A DNA stretch of 64,000 nucleotides, taken from NCBI GenBank assembly GCA_947479085.1, contig CANJYB010000004.1, forward strand, positions 164,086 through 228,085. The letters are read 5' to 3'. Below are positions 7,781 through 16,409 of this stretch, piece by piece. Numbering within the stretch: the first letter of the stretch is position 1; every line of letters starts with the position of its first letter. This stretch comes from Bacteroidota bacterium. Lineage in GTDB: Bacteria > Bacteroidota > Bacteroidia > 2-12-FULL-35-15. The notes under the pieces are model-generated. The model worked only from the letters and a program-made list of their open reading frames with translations, ran no database searches and was not told the DNA's origin. A program made the translations under genes and the position numbers.

Positions 7781-10700
7781 TTATTTACCGTGGCAGTTTT
7801 TATACTTTTTACCACTTCCGCATGGGCAAGGATCGTTACGTCCTATTTTTTGTTCTACTCTTACCGGTTGTGATTTTGGTTTTTGTGCTTCAGGCTCTTC
7901 ACCTCCACCTATTTCTGTTCTGTTGGTTTGTGTTTGAGGTTGGCGTTGCGGAGCCTGCACTCGTGCCTGTTGAATAGGCGGTTGGTTTTCGTTAGGTAAA
8001 TTAGCACGCATTAAAAAAGAAACAATTTCTTTATTTACTTCGCTTACCATTCGTTTAAACAATTCAAAAGACTCAAACTTGTAAATCAACAAAGGATCTT
8101 TTTGCTCGTACACTGCATTTTGAACAGACTGCTTCAACTCGTCCATTTCACGTAAATGTTCTTTCCATGAATCATCAATCATGGAGAGCGTAGTTCCTTT
8201 TTCCAGACCTAATACCAACTCACGGCCGCTTGTTTCATAAGCACGCTTTAAATTTACCACTACCTGTAATGTTTTTATCCCATCGCTCATAGGGGTAACA
8301 ATATTTTGATATTGTTGCGATTGGTTTTCGTAAACGTGTTTTATTGTTGGTAAAGAAGAACTTGCAATAAAATCATTTTTATGAGTATAGTTGGTTTCTG
8401 CCTGGTGATATAATTTCTCTATTACCTCCTGTGCATTTAGGCTTTCAAAATCATTTTCATTAACAGGAGATTCAATAGAAAGAACGCGAAGTACTTCCAT
8501 GTTGTAACCTTCAAAATCCTTCACATCGTGATATTCATTCACAATAGTTTCACAGGTATCATAAATGGAATTGGCAACATCAATTGCCAATCGCTCTCCA
8601 AATAAGGCATGCCTGCGTTTTTTATAAATCACTTCCCGTTGACTGTTCATTACGTCATCGTATTCAATCAAACGCTTACGGGTACCAAAGTTATTCTCTT
8701 CCACTTTCTTCTGAGCACGTTCAATGGACTTTGTAATCATGGAATGCTGAATTACTTCACCTTCCTGAATACCCATTCTGTCCATCAGTTTGGCAATACG
8801 TTCCGAACCAAACATTCGCATCAAATCATCTTCAAGCGATGCAAAAAACTGGGAAGAACCCGGGTCACCCTGACGACCAGCACGACCACGCAACTGCCTG
8901 TCCACACGTCTTGATTCGTGACGCTCGGTACCAATGATTGCCAGACCTCCTGCTTCTTTTACTCCTGCCCCTAATTTAATATCCGTACCACGACCTGCCA
9001 TGTTGGTTGCAATAGTCACTGTTCCTGCCTGTCCTGCTTCCTGAACTATTTCTGCTTCGCGCTGATGCTGTTTTGCATTTAATACATTGTGTTTGATACC
9101 ACGTAATTTCAACATCCGGCTTAATAATTCCGAAATCTCTACGGATGTAGTTCCAACCAATATTGGTCTTCCGGCTTTTACACATTTTTCTACCTCTTCA
9201 ATTACGGCATTGTATTTTTCACGTTTTGTTTTGTAAACCAAATCTTCCGAATCAATACGGGCTATTGGTCTGTTGGTAGGTATTACCACCACATCCAGTT
9301 TGTAAATATCCCAGAATTCCCCCGCTTCTGTTTCAGCTGTTCCGGTCATACCGGCCAGTTTGCTGTACATACGGAAATAATTTTGCAAGGTAACCGTTGC
9401 ATACGTTTGAGTAGCGTCCTCTACTTTCACATTTTCTTTCGCCTCTATTGCCTGGTGCAAACCATCGGAATACCTTCTGCCTTCCATAATACGACCGGTT
9501 TGCTCATCCACAATCTTAACTTTCCCGTCCATAATTACATACTCCACATCTTTTTCGAATAAGGTGTATGCTTTTAATAATTGGTTAATGGTATGCACCC
9601 GTTCGGACTTAATGGAATAGTCGCGAATGAGCTCTTCTTTCTGTTTTACCTTTTCTTCCAATGAAAGTCCAGATTTTTCAAGAGTAGCTATTTCACTGCC
9701 AATATCAGGAAGAAGAAAGAACCTAGCATCTTCAGAAGAAGTAGAAATCAATTCAATCCCTTTTTCAGAAAGTTCTATGGTGTTGTGTTTCTCATCAATC
9801 ACAAAAAACAATTCAGCATCTACTTTATGCATTTCCCTTGATTGGTCCTGCATGTAATGGTTTTCAGTCTTTTGTAAAATCACTCTCACACCGGGCTCAC
9901 TCAAAAACTTAATCAATGCTTTGTTTTTTGGTAATCCCCTGTAAGCACGAAGCAAGGCCATTCCACCTTCTCCTTCTTTTTCTCCGGTTTTACCTTCGGC
10001 TATTAATCTTTTAGCATCCGTTAAAGCAATATTTACATAAGCTCTCTGCGCATTTACGAGTTTCTCTATTCTTGGTTTTAAAGGCGCAAATTCCTGGTTA
10101 TCTCCTTTAGGAGTTGGACCCGAAATAATTAAAGGAGTACGTGCATCATCTATCAATACACTGTCCACCTCATCCACAATGGCATAATTATGTTTACGTT
10201 GCACCAAATCTTCCGGGCTACGAGCCATGTTGTCACGTAAATAATCGAACCCAAATTCATTGTTGGTTCCAAAAGTTATATCAGCAAGGTAGGCTTGTCT
10301 GCGTTCTTCTGAATTAGGATCAGTATCATCAATGCAATCAACTGTTAATCCATGAAATTCGAACAAAGGTCCGTTCCACTGGGAGTCACGTCTTGCCAAA
10401 TAATTATTTACCGTTACCACGTGAACGCCCAATCCGGTTAAAGCATTCAGATAAACAGGCAAAGTACCCACTAAGGTTTTTCCTTCACCTGTTCCCATTT
10501 CAGAAATCTTACCCTGGTGCAAAACAATACCACCTATCAACTGCACATCGTAATGCATCATGTCCCAGGTCACTTCTATCCCTGCCGCGTCCCAGGTGTT
10601 TTTCCAATAGGCTTTATCTCCTTTTATTTCTATTGATGTTCTTTCAGCAGCCAGGTCTTTGTCCATCTGAGAAGCAGTAACCTCAATAACTTGGTTTTCT

Positions 10701-11080
10701 TTGAATCGTCTTGCTGTTTCTTTCATTACAGCAAAAGCTTCAGGTAAAATTTCCGCTAATACCTCTTTATTGTTATCGATAATTGTTTTTTCCAGTTCAT
10801 CAATTTCTTCGTAAAGCTTTTCCTTTACTTCCACGTCCATTGACAGGTCACCATCAATCTTACTTTTAATCTCGTCAATTTGTTTCTTTTCTTTTGATGA
10901 AAAGTCAACAATCCGCTTTTTAAATTCAGTGGTTTTATCACGCAACTGGTCGTTAGATAACTTGGCTAGTTTAGGAAACTCCTCCAATATTTTATTAACT
11001 ATGGGTTGTATTTCTTTTAAATCTCTATCTGACTTTGTTCCAAATAATTTGGAAACACTTTTTGTAAAAAAATCTAACAT
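7781..11080 (-). CDS. secA: Preprotein translocase ATPase SecA
   Basis: The 1,099-residue protein is the motor that drives preproteins through SecYEG. The nucleotide-binding domain 1 carries the Walker A segment MGTGEGKT near residue 195 and the DEVD box in [16 protein letters not shown] near 305. The second helicase domain has [13 protein letters not shown] and the [14 protein letters not shown] motif. The C-terminus ends in a zinc-binding SEC-C tail ([13 protein letters not shown]) preceded by a Pro/Gln-rich linker. The protein is about 200 residues longer than E. coli SecA, as is usual in Bacteroidota, through extra sequence around residues 370-480 and in the C-terminal region. A TATTTTTG box lies 31 bases upstream of the start. 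Because many window proteins carry Sec signal peptides followed by T9SS domains, SecA is the first step of their export. Confidence 0.98.
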   Translation of the reverse strand: MLDFFTKSVSKLFGTKSDRDLKEIQPIVNKILEEFPKLAKLSNDQLRDKTTEFKKRIVDFSSKEKKQIDEIKSKIDGDLSMDVEVKEKLYEEIDELEKTIIDNNKEVLAEILPEAFAVMKETARRFKENQVIEVTASQMDKDLAAERTSIEIKGDKAYWKNTWDAAGIEVTWDMMHYDVQLIGGIVLHQGKISEMGTGEGKTLVGTLPVYLNALTGLGVHVVTVNNYLARRDSQWNGPLFEFHGLTVDCIDDTDPNSEERRQAYLADITFGTNNEFGFDYLRDNMARSPEDLVQRKHNYAIVDEVDSVLIDDARTPLIISGPTPKGDNQEFAPLKPRIEKLVNAQRAYVNIALTDAKRLIAEGKTGEKEGEGGMALLRAYRGLPKNKALIKFLSEPGVRVILQKTENHYMQDQSREMHKVDAELFFVIDEKHNTIELSEKGIELISTSSEDARFFLLPDIGSEIATLEKSGLSLEEKVKQKEELIRDYSIKSERVHTINQLLKAYTLFEKDVEYVIMDGKVKIVDEQTGRIMEGRRYSDGLHQAIEAKENVKVEDATQTYATVTLQNYFRMYSKLAGMTGTAETEAGEFWDIYKLDVVVIPTNRPIARIDSEDLVYKTKREKYNAVIEEVEKCVKAGRPILVGTTSVEISELLSRMLKLRGIKHNVLNAKQHQREAEIVQEAGQAGTVTIATNMAGRGTDIKLGAGVKEAGGLAIIGTERHESRRVDRQLRGRAGRQGDPGSSQFFASLEDDLMRMFGSERIAKLMDRMGIQEGEVIQHSMITKSIERAQKKVEENNFGTRKRLIEYDDVMNSQREVIYKKRRHALFGERLAIDVANSIYDTCETIVNEYHDVKDFEGYNMEVLRVLSIESPVNENDFESLNAQEVIEKLYHQAETNYTHKNDFIASSSLPTIKHVYENQSQQYQNIVTPMSDGIKTLQVVVNLKRAYETSGRELVLGLEKGTTLSMIDDSWKEHLREMDELKQSVQNAVYEQKDPLLIYKFESFELFKRMVSEVNKEIVSFLMRANLPNENQPPIQQARVQAPQRQPQTQTNRTEIGGGEEPEAQKPKSQPVRVEQKIGRNDPCPCGSGKKYKNCHGK

Positions 11081-11110
11081 TCTAAGTATTTGGTTTTAAT
11101 TAAAGGATTG

Positions 11111-11118
11111 CAAAAATA
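11111..11118 (-). promoter_or_regulatory. -7 promoter box of secA
   Basis: Read on the minus strand this is TATTTTTG, matching TAnnTTTG, 31 bases before the secA start codon. No clear TTG was found at the -33 position, so only the -7 half is supported. Confidence 0.5.
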
Positions 11119-11281
11119 GTGAAATTTTAGTTTTAATATTCATAAATTATTGGTTGTTCAAAACGCCCGAAAATAAAGAGAAACAGCATTATTGTAAAGC
11201 AATAAAAATTTGGCGCAATTAGTCAAAAGGTATTCCTTTTGTAATAAGTATGACAAATTAACAGGCCTTTTACTCAAAATA

Positions 11282-12037
11282 TTACTTCTCTTCCTTCTTT
11301 TCTTTAGGAACAATGGTATAATGAACAACAATATTGTTTTGTGACGAATCGGAAGTAGTGCCTTTGTTATCATCAGGTTCTTCCAAATTAATAATCGGAT
11401 TTTCGGAATCTTCCCCATCATACGAAACATCAATTGCTTCATTTTCCTCGTCATCTCCCAAATCATATTTGCGGGCAACCGGCCCCTCTTTTCGAAAATG
11501 ATAAGCAGTAACGAGCCCGGCTAAAGAACCCATTAAATGGGATTCCCAGGAAATACCTTTTGTAAGGGGCAAAATGCCATACATGGTTCCGCCATATAAA
11601 AAGGCCACAAACAAGGAAATGGCAAGCAGGCGGGTATCTTTTCGGAATGCACCGCTAAAAAACAGAAATGTGAGAAAACCATAAACCAGTCCGCTGGCAC
11701 CTATATGATAAGCATCCCGGGCTGCTACCCAAACCCAAATACCTGTCATAATATATACCCAAAAGAATACCTGGAAAGCAATAGGTCGATAAAAATAAAA
11801 CATAACGCTACCTAATATAAGTAAAGGAACGCTATTGGAAAAAAGATGGCCTGCATCTCCATGAATTAAAGGTGATGTAAGTATTCCCATTAATCCATGG
11901 GTGGTGCGCGGGTATAAACCATACCATCCTAATTCCACATGCGATACCTGTTCAAAAAGGCGAATGCTCCAAAGTATGGCTATAAAAAGCGAAGGGTAAA
12001 GAATACTGAAAAATAATTTGGATGTAGTATTTCGCAT
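11282..12037 (-). CDS. Rhomboid-family intramembrane serine protease
   Basis: The 251-residue protein has about six membrane helices and the rhomboid signature. HGDAGHLFSN spans residues 59-68 (His59, His64 and Asn68), the catalytic serine sits in GASG at Ser115, and the partner histidine in ESHLMGSLAG at His167. Rhomboids cut transmembrane substrates within the membrane. After the last helix there is an unusually long acidic cytosolic tail (about residues 185-251, rich in Asp and Glu), not part of the catalytic core. The substrate is unknown. It stands alone between secA and a divergent lipoprotein gene. Confidence 0.92.
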   Translation of the reverse strand: MRNTTSKLFFSILYPSLFIAILWSIRLFEQVSHVELGWYGLYPRTTHGLMGILTSPLIHGDAGHLFSNSVPLLILGSVMFYFYRPIAFQVFFWVYIMTGIWVWVAARDAYHIGASGLVYGFLTFLFFSGAFRKDTRLLAISLFVAFLYGGTMYGILPLTKGISWESHLMGSLAGLVTAYHFRKEGPVARKYDLGDDEENEAIDVSYDGEDSENPIINLEEPDDNKGTTSDSSQNNIVVHYTIVPKEKKEEK

Positions 12038-12228
12038 AAAGCTAAACTAATGGATAATTTTAAGCGCACGGAATTTCAATGTTTGTACCAAATCATGGAA
12101 GCATGACGATTAGTCAGCAAAAAATGAACCAACCACTTGCTCTGAAACTTACATTTATCTGATTTGTATAGGAAATGTGTTTTCCTTTTCTTTATTTCGC
12201 AGTCTGTTTAATAACCGATTTATAAATT

Positions 12229-12684
12229 ATGAGCAAACACCTATATATATTAAGTATCATTCTTTTCTCTGCCTGTCATCACAAAGAAATGGCAAAAACC
12301 ACCGATGCAGTAAAAACCACCAATGTGGCTAACCCTGTTTCGGCAACAAAGGAAGTAACCATTGACCCAAGTGCTGATATGGCTGCTACCGGTGCAATGT
12401 ATCAGAATACCGGTTTTGAAATAAAAGGAGATACACTTGTATTAACTGTTCAATATTCGGGCGGATGCAAGGAGCATAACTGGGAATTGGTTTCTAACGG
12501 CATGTATGCAAAATCGTTGCCTCCTCAAATTTCCGTTTGTTTGAAACACACCAATAATGGCGATGCCTGCCGTGAATTGAAAATTCAGGAATTGAAATTT
12601 AATATTTCAAAGTTAAAAAATCCATCAGGCAAAACAGTGGTGGTGAAAATGGGCGAGAATAGTGCCCGATACAGTTATAATTAA
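12229..12684 (+). CDS. Small conserved lipoprotein of unknown function
   Basis: The 151-residue product has a lipoprotein signal with lipobox FSAC (Cys16), then a Thr/Lys/Ala-rich linker. The compact domain from about residue 55 contains YSGGCKEHNWEL, LPPQISVCLKHTNNGDACREL and a C-terminal VVVKMGENSARYSYN strand. Three cysteines in the domain could form a disulfide or bind metal. I have a vague memory of similar short Bacteroidota lipoproteins but cannot name a family. It ends 25 bases before the protease gene start, so the two are probably co-transcribed. No function is assigned. Confidence 0.7.
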   Translation: MSKHLYILSIILFSACHHKEMAKTTDAVKTTNVANPVSATKEVTIDPSADMAATGAMYQNTGFEIKGDTLVLTVQYSGGCKEHNWELVSNGMYAKSLPPQISVCLKHTNNGDACRELKIQELKFNISKLKNPSGKTVVVKMGENSARYSYN

Positions 12685-12709
12685 ACAAAATAATAAACTA
12701 ATATATACT

Positions 12710-14380
12710 ATGAAAAAAACCACTACAATTATTTTATCAGCTTTCTTGCTTTGTTCCACATTGGTAAAAGCGCAGGAAAACCCGGGGATTGAACCTTACT
12801 CTTTCAGTCATGAGGTTGCAGGAACTGTTCCTACTTTAACCATGCCTTACCGCGATTTTGCCAAGGACATTAAAGCGGCAGAAGAATTTGAAAAGAACGG
12901 AAATTATCCCCGCATTGCTTTTCACTTTGATGTAAATAAAACCATGTTGAATTCCGGAGTTTGGACAGACTTAACAAACGGTGATCGCATCTGGAGACTG
13001 AACCTTAAATCGGATGGAGCCATAGGTACAGCTTTGTTTTTCAATGATTTTTTTATTCCTCAGGGAGCCATGATGCATGTTTATTCTCCTGATCATAAAT
13101 TCAAATCGGGATCATTTACTTTTCTCGACAACCAGGGAGATGGCTTGTTTTCAACTGAGTTTATGACCGGAAGCGAATGCACTATAGAATATTTTGAACC
13201 TGCCATCGTGCGTGGTCAGGGTAAAATGCAAATAACTTCATTTGCTCATCAATACCGCAGTATGGCATTGGCGCAGGATTGCGAAGTGAATATTATCTGT
13301 TCTCCAGAAGGAAACAACTGGCAGGCAGTTAAAAAAGGAGTGGTTCGCGTATATGTGGTGGAAGCTGCCGGAGCGGGATATTGTTCAGGTTCATTAATCA
13401 ATAATACCAACCTGGATTGTACCCGTTATATTTTAACAGCATTCCATTGTGGAGTAAGTTCTACTACTGCTAACTTTACCCAATTCAAGTTTTATTTTAA
13501 TTTTGAAGCTTCTACCTGCGGTGGTGGCGATGGTGGTATTCTAACCAACTTTTTGACCGGCTGCACCAAAACAGCAAGTTCGAATGATAATGGAGGAGAT
13601 ACAGGTTCCGACTTTTTACTTTTACACATGACCGCCACCAGTTCACCTTCCTGGTGGTCGGGTGTTTATTATAATGGTTGGAATCGCTCCGGAACTGCTC
13701 CTGCTAGCGGCTCCATTTGTATTCATCATCCTAACGGAGATAATAAAAAAATATCTGCCACTACTGGTACAGGTTCTTCTGTTTCCTGGGGTGGTCAGGT
13801 GGCAGCTACTCACTGGTCGGTACATTGGGGTGGAACTACCAACGGATGGGGAGTTACTGAGGGTGGATCTTCAGGTTCGCCTTTGTTCAACAGTTCTAAA
13901 CAAATTATCGGAACTTTAACCGGTGGCGGCTCATATTGCAATAGTGTGCAGGCAGGAGGTCAAAACCAGCCGGATGCTTATGGTAAATTATCTCATCAAT
14001 GGATATCAAATGGAACTACCTCTGTTACCCAGCTGAAGCCTTGGCTGGACCCTGCCAATACCGGAGTTACTTCCCTTCCTGGAACTTTTGCTCCTTGCAC
14101 TCAAACAGGAATTGCTGATTTTGCCAATGAAAATGATGTCATTCTTTATCCTAACCCAACCAACGGAAGTTTTACAGTGTCGGTTACTTTAACTAAATTT
14201 TCGGACATTAAGTTCAGAGTGATGAATGTAATGGGACAGGAAGTGAGCAACCGGATGGTGGTAAATTCCATTGGCGGAAATTTTGAAATGGATTTGTCCG
14301 GCCAGGCCGAAGGAATTTATTTTGTAGAAATAAAAGCAAATGGAAATTCTACTGTTAAGAAAGTAACGGTGGTGCATTAA
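12710..14380 (+). CDS. T9SS-secreted trypsin-like serine protease (lysyl endopeptidase-like)
   Basis: I start at the ATG at 12710, where a signal peptide (ending VKAQ near residue 22) begins; an upstream ATG in frame at 12662 would add 16 polar residues and overlap the lipoprotein gene. The 556-residue protein has the chymotrypsin-fold triad as TAFHCG (His246), GSDFLLLHM (Asp301) and GGSSGSPLF (Ser390). Cysteine pairs around it (CSGS, LDCT, TFAPCT) resemble lysyl endopeptidases of the S1 family. The C-terminus has a type A T9SS sorting domain beginning VILYPNPTNGSF and ending with GIYFVEIKANG and a VKKVTVVH tail. The protein should be exported by Sec and then T9SS to the cell surface or medium. 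Lysine specificity is inferred from overall resemblance only. Confidence 0.88.
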   Translation: MKKTTTIILSAFLLCSTLVKAQENPGIEPYSFSHEVAGTVPTLTMPYRDFAKDIKAAEEFEKNGNYPRIAFHFDVNKTMLNSGVWTDLTNGDRIWRLNLKSDGAIGTALFFNDFFIPQGAMMHVYSPDHKFKSGSFTFLDNQGDGLFSTEFMTGSECTIEYFEPAIVRGQGKMQITSFAHQYRSMALAQDCEVNIICSPEGNNWQAVKKGVVRVYVVEAAGAGYCSGSLINNTNLDCTRYILTAFHCGVSSTTANFTQFKFYFNFEASTCGGGDGGILTNFLTGCTKTASSNDNGGDTGSDFLLLHMTATSSPSWWSGVYYNGWNRSGTAPASGSICIHHPNGDNKKISATTGTGSSVSWGGQVAATHWSVHWGGTTNGWGVTEGGSSGSPLFNSSKQIIGTLTGGGSYCNSVQAGGQNQPDAYGKLSHQWISNGTTSVTQLKPWLDPANTGVTSLPGTFAPCTQTGIADFANENDVILYPNPTNGSFTVSVTLTKFSDIKFRVMNVMGQEVSNRMVVNSIGGNFEMDLSGQAEGIYFVEIKANGNSTVKKVTVVH

Positions 14381-14460
14381 GAAAGTCCAAAGTTTTAAAG
14401 TTGCAAAGTCCAAAGTTACATAGCTAGCTTTGGACTTTGAACTTTTTAACTTTGAACTAT
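14381..14460. repeat. Inverted repeat with AAAGTCCAAAGTT-type words
   Basis: The left arm (about 14382-14416) and right arm (about 14427-14458) are imperfect complements, both built from variants of CAAAGTT/AAAGTCC, around a small TAGCTAGCT centre. It spans the gap between the convergent protease and TetR genes. A very similar element occurs at 21582-21680. It may act as a transcription terminator for both genes, but its internal word-like structure is unlike an ordinary hairpin. Confidence 0.6.
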
Positions 14461-15069
14461 CTTTTTATACGGCCCCAGCAACTCCTTTATCAGTTGAAGA
14501 AAATAATTTATTTGAACTTCTGTTTTTTCTTTGGGATGAGAAATGAGAGCTTCCGAAATCCAGAATTTGAGTATTAATAAAATGTGGTGAATCAAAAAAT
14601 CGTTTTCTTTTTTAGAAAGTTTTTTTAGTTCCCCGTTTTTTGTCATCGCTGCAATAGTATCACCTATTATTATTTTTCTCGCCTCTTCTTCTTTTTTATT
14701 TCGTTCGGCTATTTCGGGATGGTGTGTCTGAAGATTTGCAAAACTGATGAACAGGCAGCGGTATTGCGTTTGCAATAACATATAAGATTTTAATAAAGAA
14801 AAAAAATCTTTCAGATTATTTCCTGCCTGTCCGCCTGCCTGTCCGGTAGGCAGGGTAGGCAGGTTTTCGTTTTGCCAGAGCAGATTATTTTTTTCTGAAA
14901 ACTGAAAAGCAATGGCATTTGCAAGGTATTCTTTTTTGGAAAAATGACGGGTAATGTTTCCCGAATTCAAATCCATTTGATCCGCAAGCTGGCGTACCTC
15001 CACCTTATCCAGCCCATACACGTTATATAATTCGAGTGCTTTGTTGATGATTTTTTGTTTAGTTTTCAT
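14446..15069 (-). CDS. TetR-family transcriptional regulator
   Basis: The 207-residue protein has an N-terminal TetR HTH (about residues 3-50; ALELYNVYGLDKVEVRQLADQ, then SGNITRHFSKKEYL), followed by an all-helical ligand/dimer domain. Residues 70-83 read LPTLPTGQAGGQAG, encoded by a GC-rich 42-bp element of opposing CCTGCC/GGCAGG blocks at 14822-14863. It looks like an in-frame insertion between the DNA-binding domain and the effector domain, and it keeps the frame. A perfect 9-bp inverted repeat lies in the divergent promoter region toward the gene at 15190, so that gene and the regulator itself are the likely targets. The effector is unknown. Confidence 0.85.
   Translation of the reverse strand: MKTKQKIINKALELYNVYGLDKVEVRQLADQMDLNSGNITRHFSKKEYLANAIAFQFSEKNNLLWQNENLPTLPTGQAGGQAGNNLKDFFSLLKSYMLLQTQYRCLFISFANLQTHHPEIAERNKKEEEARKIIIGDTIAAMTKNGELKKLSKKENDFLIHHILLILKFWISEALISHPKEKTEVQINYFLQLIKELLGPYKKIVQS
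14822..14863. repeat. GC-rich palindromic element inserted in the TetR coding frame
   Basis: The 42-bp stretch contains two CCTGCC blocks followed by two GGCAGG blocks, so it can fold on itself. It is far richer in GC than its surroundings and adds exactly 14 codons (LPTLPTGQAGGQAG). I recall TLPTGQAG strings as recurring in environmental Bacteroidota proteins, consistent with a dispersed short repeat; this is memory, not a search. Confidence 0.7.
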
Positions 15070-15089
15070 GCTGAAAAATTTTTTTTGAA

Positions 15090-15110
15090 AATGTTCACCT
15101 TGTGAACATT
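15090..15110. promoter_or_regulatory. Perfect palindromic operator, probable TetR site
   Basis: AATGTTCAC and GTGAACATT form a perfect 9-bp inverted repeat separated by CTT. It lies 20 bases upstream of the TetR start codon and just ahead of a TACATTTG box (15117-15124) that would serve the divergent gene at 15190. Its position and symmetry are typical of an autoregulatory TetR operator. Confidence 0.75.
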
Positions 15111-15116
15111 ATTTTA

Positions 15117-15124
15117 TACATTTG
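15117..15124 (+). promoter_or_regulatory. -7 promoter box of the gene at 15190
   Basis: TACATTTG matches TAnnTTTG and follows the palindromic operator by 6 bases, so a bound repressor would cover the promoter. The -33 position (around 15095-15099) falls inside the operator. Confidence 0.55.
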
Positions 15125-15189
15125 CTTCTGAAAATTAACAATATCAAAATAACAAATCAATTATTATAAACTAAAAACCCCTAAACACT

Positions 15190-15639
15190 ATGGCTTATCA
15201 AGATGTAATTCAAAACCACCTTACCCAAGGAGAACTTGACGCAATCAACACAAAAATGGACGAACTGTGGGCATTGCTCAACCCGAAAGTGGTAAACCTT
15301 ACCGAGCAGGAAAACGATCGGTATGGAAGTATTAATGAAAAAAACAAAGGCATTGTAAACAAGGCAAATGATTATAACAATAATCAGCCGTCCTTAAATA
15401 GCCCGGAAGTGGACTGGGTGGAGTATAAAAAAGATTACTTCGACAGGTCAGCGCTCGAAGGCATTCAGTTGAGGTTACTCGGGTATGCACGCGCATGCGA
15501 AGAAACCAAGCGCGCTCACGATTACGATAATTATCAAAACGCATTAACTGACAAAGAATATGCAGAATATAAAGCTAAAACCGGAGGAGGTGTACTTTAC
15601 GAAACCAAAGCGGCAGAATACAAACAGTTTTTTACATAG
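15190..15639 (+). CDS. Unknown soluble protein, probably TetR-controlled
   Basis: The 149-residue product has no signal peptide and no membrane segment. It is hydrophilic and probably mostly helical, rich in Asn, Lys, Glu and Tyr, with tyrosine-containing segments such as DWVEYKKDYFDRS and DKEYAEYKAKTGGG. I do not recognise the family. It is divergent from the TetR gene, and a perfect palindrome plus a -7 box lie in its promoter, so it is probably the main target of that regulator. A strong terminator follows 21 bases after its stop, making it a single-gene unit. TetR targets are often efflux pumps or enzymes; this is neither by appearance. Confidence 0.75.
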   Translation: MAYQDVIQNHLTQGELDAINTKMDELWALLNPKVVNLTEQENDRYGSINEKNKGIVNKANDYNNNQPSLNSPEVDWVEYKKDYFDRSALEGIQLRLLGYARACEETKRAHDYDNYQNALTDKEYAEYKAKTGGGVLYETKAAEYKQFFT

Positions 15640-15660
15640 ACATATATATAATGTATGAAA

Positions 15661-15697
15661 ATGCAGTCAGGCTTAAAAGCATGACTGTATTTTTTTG
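15661..15697 (+). terminator. Intrinsic terminator of the gene at 15190
   Basis: The imperfect stem ATGCAGTCAGGC / GCATGACTGTAT closes around TTAAAA and is followed by seven T residues. It separates the unknown gene from the 21-bp array. Confidence 0.8.
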
Positions 15698-15713
15698 GTT
15701 TTTAGCGAAAAAG

Positions 15714-15900
15714 AGGTTTTAAACCACTATGTATAGGTTTTAAACCCCTAACAATAGGTTAAAAACCCCTACACATAGGTTTGAAACCCCTATCGAGGGG
15801 TTAAAAACCCCTAACAACAGGTTAAAAACCCCTACGGATAGGTTTTAAACCACTAGCGAGGGGTTAAAAACCCCTAACAACAGGTTTAAAACCTAATAGC
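15714..15900. repeat. 21-bp tandem array, nearly nine units, palindromic GGTTTTAAACC core
   Basis: Units start at 15714, 15735, 15756, 15777, 15798, 15819, 15840, 15861 and 15882; all full units are exactly 21 bases. Each begins with A/G-GG-TT, has a self-complementary or near-palindromic core (GGTTTTAAACC, GGTTAAAAACC, GGTTTGAAACC) and continues C/A-CTA. Then come about five variable bases (TGTAT, ACAAT, CACAT, TCGAG, ACAAC, CGGAT, GCGAG). The last unit is cut short. Every unit contains TAA or other stops, so it is not coding. It fills the 234-bp gap between a terminator and the HTH gene at 15934. Confidence 0.92.
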
Positions 15901-15933
15901 AAAGGATTTCAGTAACAAAGTAATAACAAAAAG

Positions 15934-16305
15934 ATGAAAAGAGGGAAAAAAAATTCGGATGTAATGACAATAAATGTCGGAATAATGATTGCCGAAAAAA
16001 TTAAAGAACAAAAAATTTACAAAACAGATATTGCCAAAAAAATGGGCCGGCAGGAAACAGCAATGATTCCAATTTTAAAACGACCTTCAGTACAAACCTA
16101 TTTGCTTTGGGAAATAAGCGAAGCAATAGGCCATAATTTTTTTCACGAAATAGCAGAAGCACTAGACGAAAAAACAAAAGACACATTGACCAACGGAAAA
16201 CAAAAAGAAAAACAAAAAATAGCCGAACTGGAAAAAGAAAATGAAAAACTAAAACTGGAAGTGGAGATTTTGAAGGAGATAGTGAAGGGGAAAAATGGGG
16301 GGTGA
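15934..16305 (+). CDS. Small HTH protein with C-terminal leucine zipper
   Basis: The 123-residue protein has an N-terminal region (about residues 10-65) reading as a Cro/XRE-like helix-turn-helix: MIAEKIKEQKI, then TDIAKKMGRQETAMIPILK, with a downstream LLWEISEAIGHNFFHEIA helix. Residues 86-117 form a strongly charged coiled coil with leucine heptads (IAELEKENEKLKLEVEILK), suggesting a dimer. The start codon lies 33 bases after the 21-bp array, so the array sits in its upstream control region. A DNA-binding role is inferred from the fold; that it binds the array is a hypothesis. There is no phage or transposon gene beside it. Confidence 0.75.
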   Translation: MKRGKKNSDVMTINVGIMIAEKIKEQKIYKTDIAKKMGRQETAMIPILKRPSVQTYLLWEISEAIGHNFFHEIAEALDEKTKDTLTNGKQKEKQKIAELEKENEKLKLEVEILKEIVKGKNGG

Positions 16306-16409
16306 AAATAATTTCAAATTTCAAATTTCAAAATCCTGCTCTTGAAAAGGGGGGGATTTTTTTTTGTGAAATTTGTTAGCTATTATATAAAGAGTAATTT
16401 TACAGGGAA

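Noticed and set aside
11158..11478. Minus-strand ORF of 106 codons at the rhomboid 3' end
   Set aside because: It is an out-of-frame shadow of the rhomboid acidic tail.
15714..15900. CRISPR array
   Set aside because: Units are only 21 bases with about five variable bases, far too short for repeat plus spacer, and no cas gene is near.
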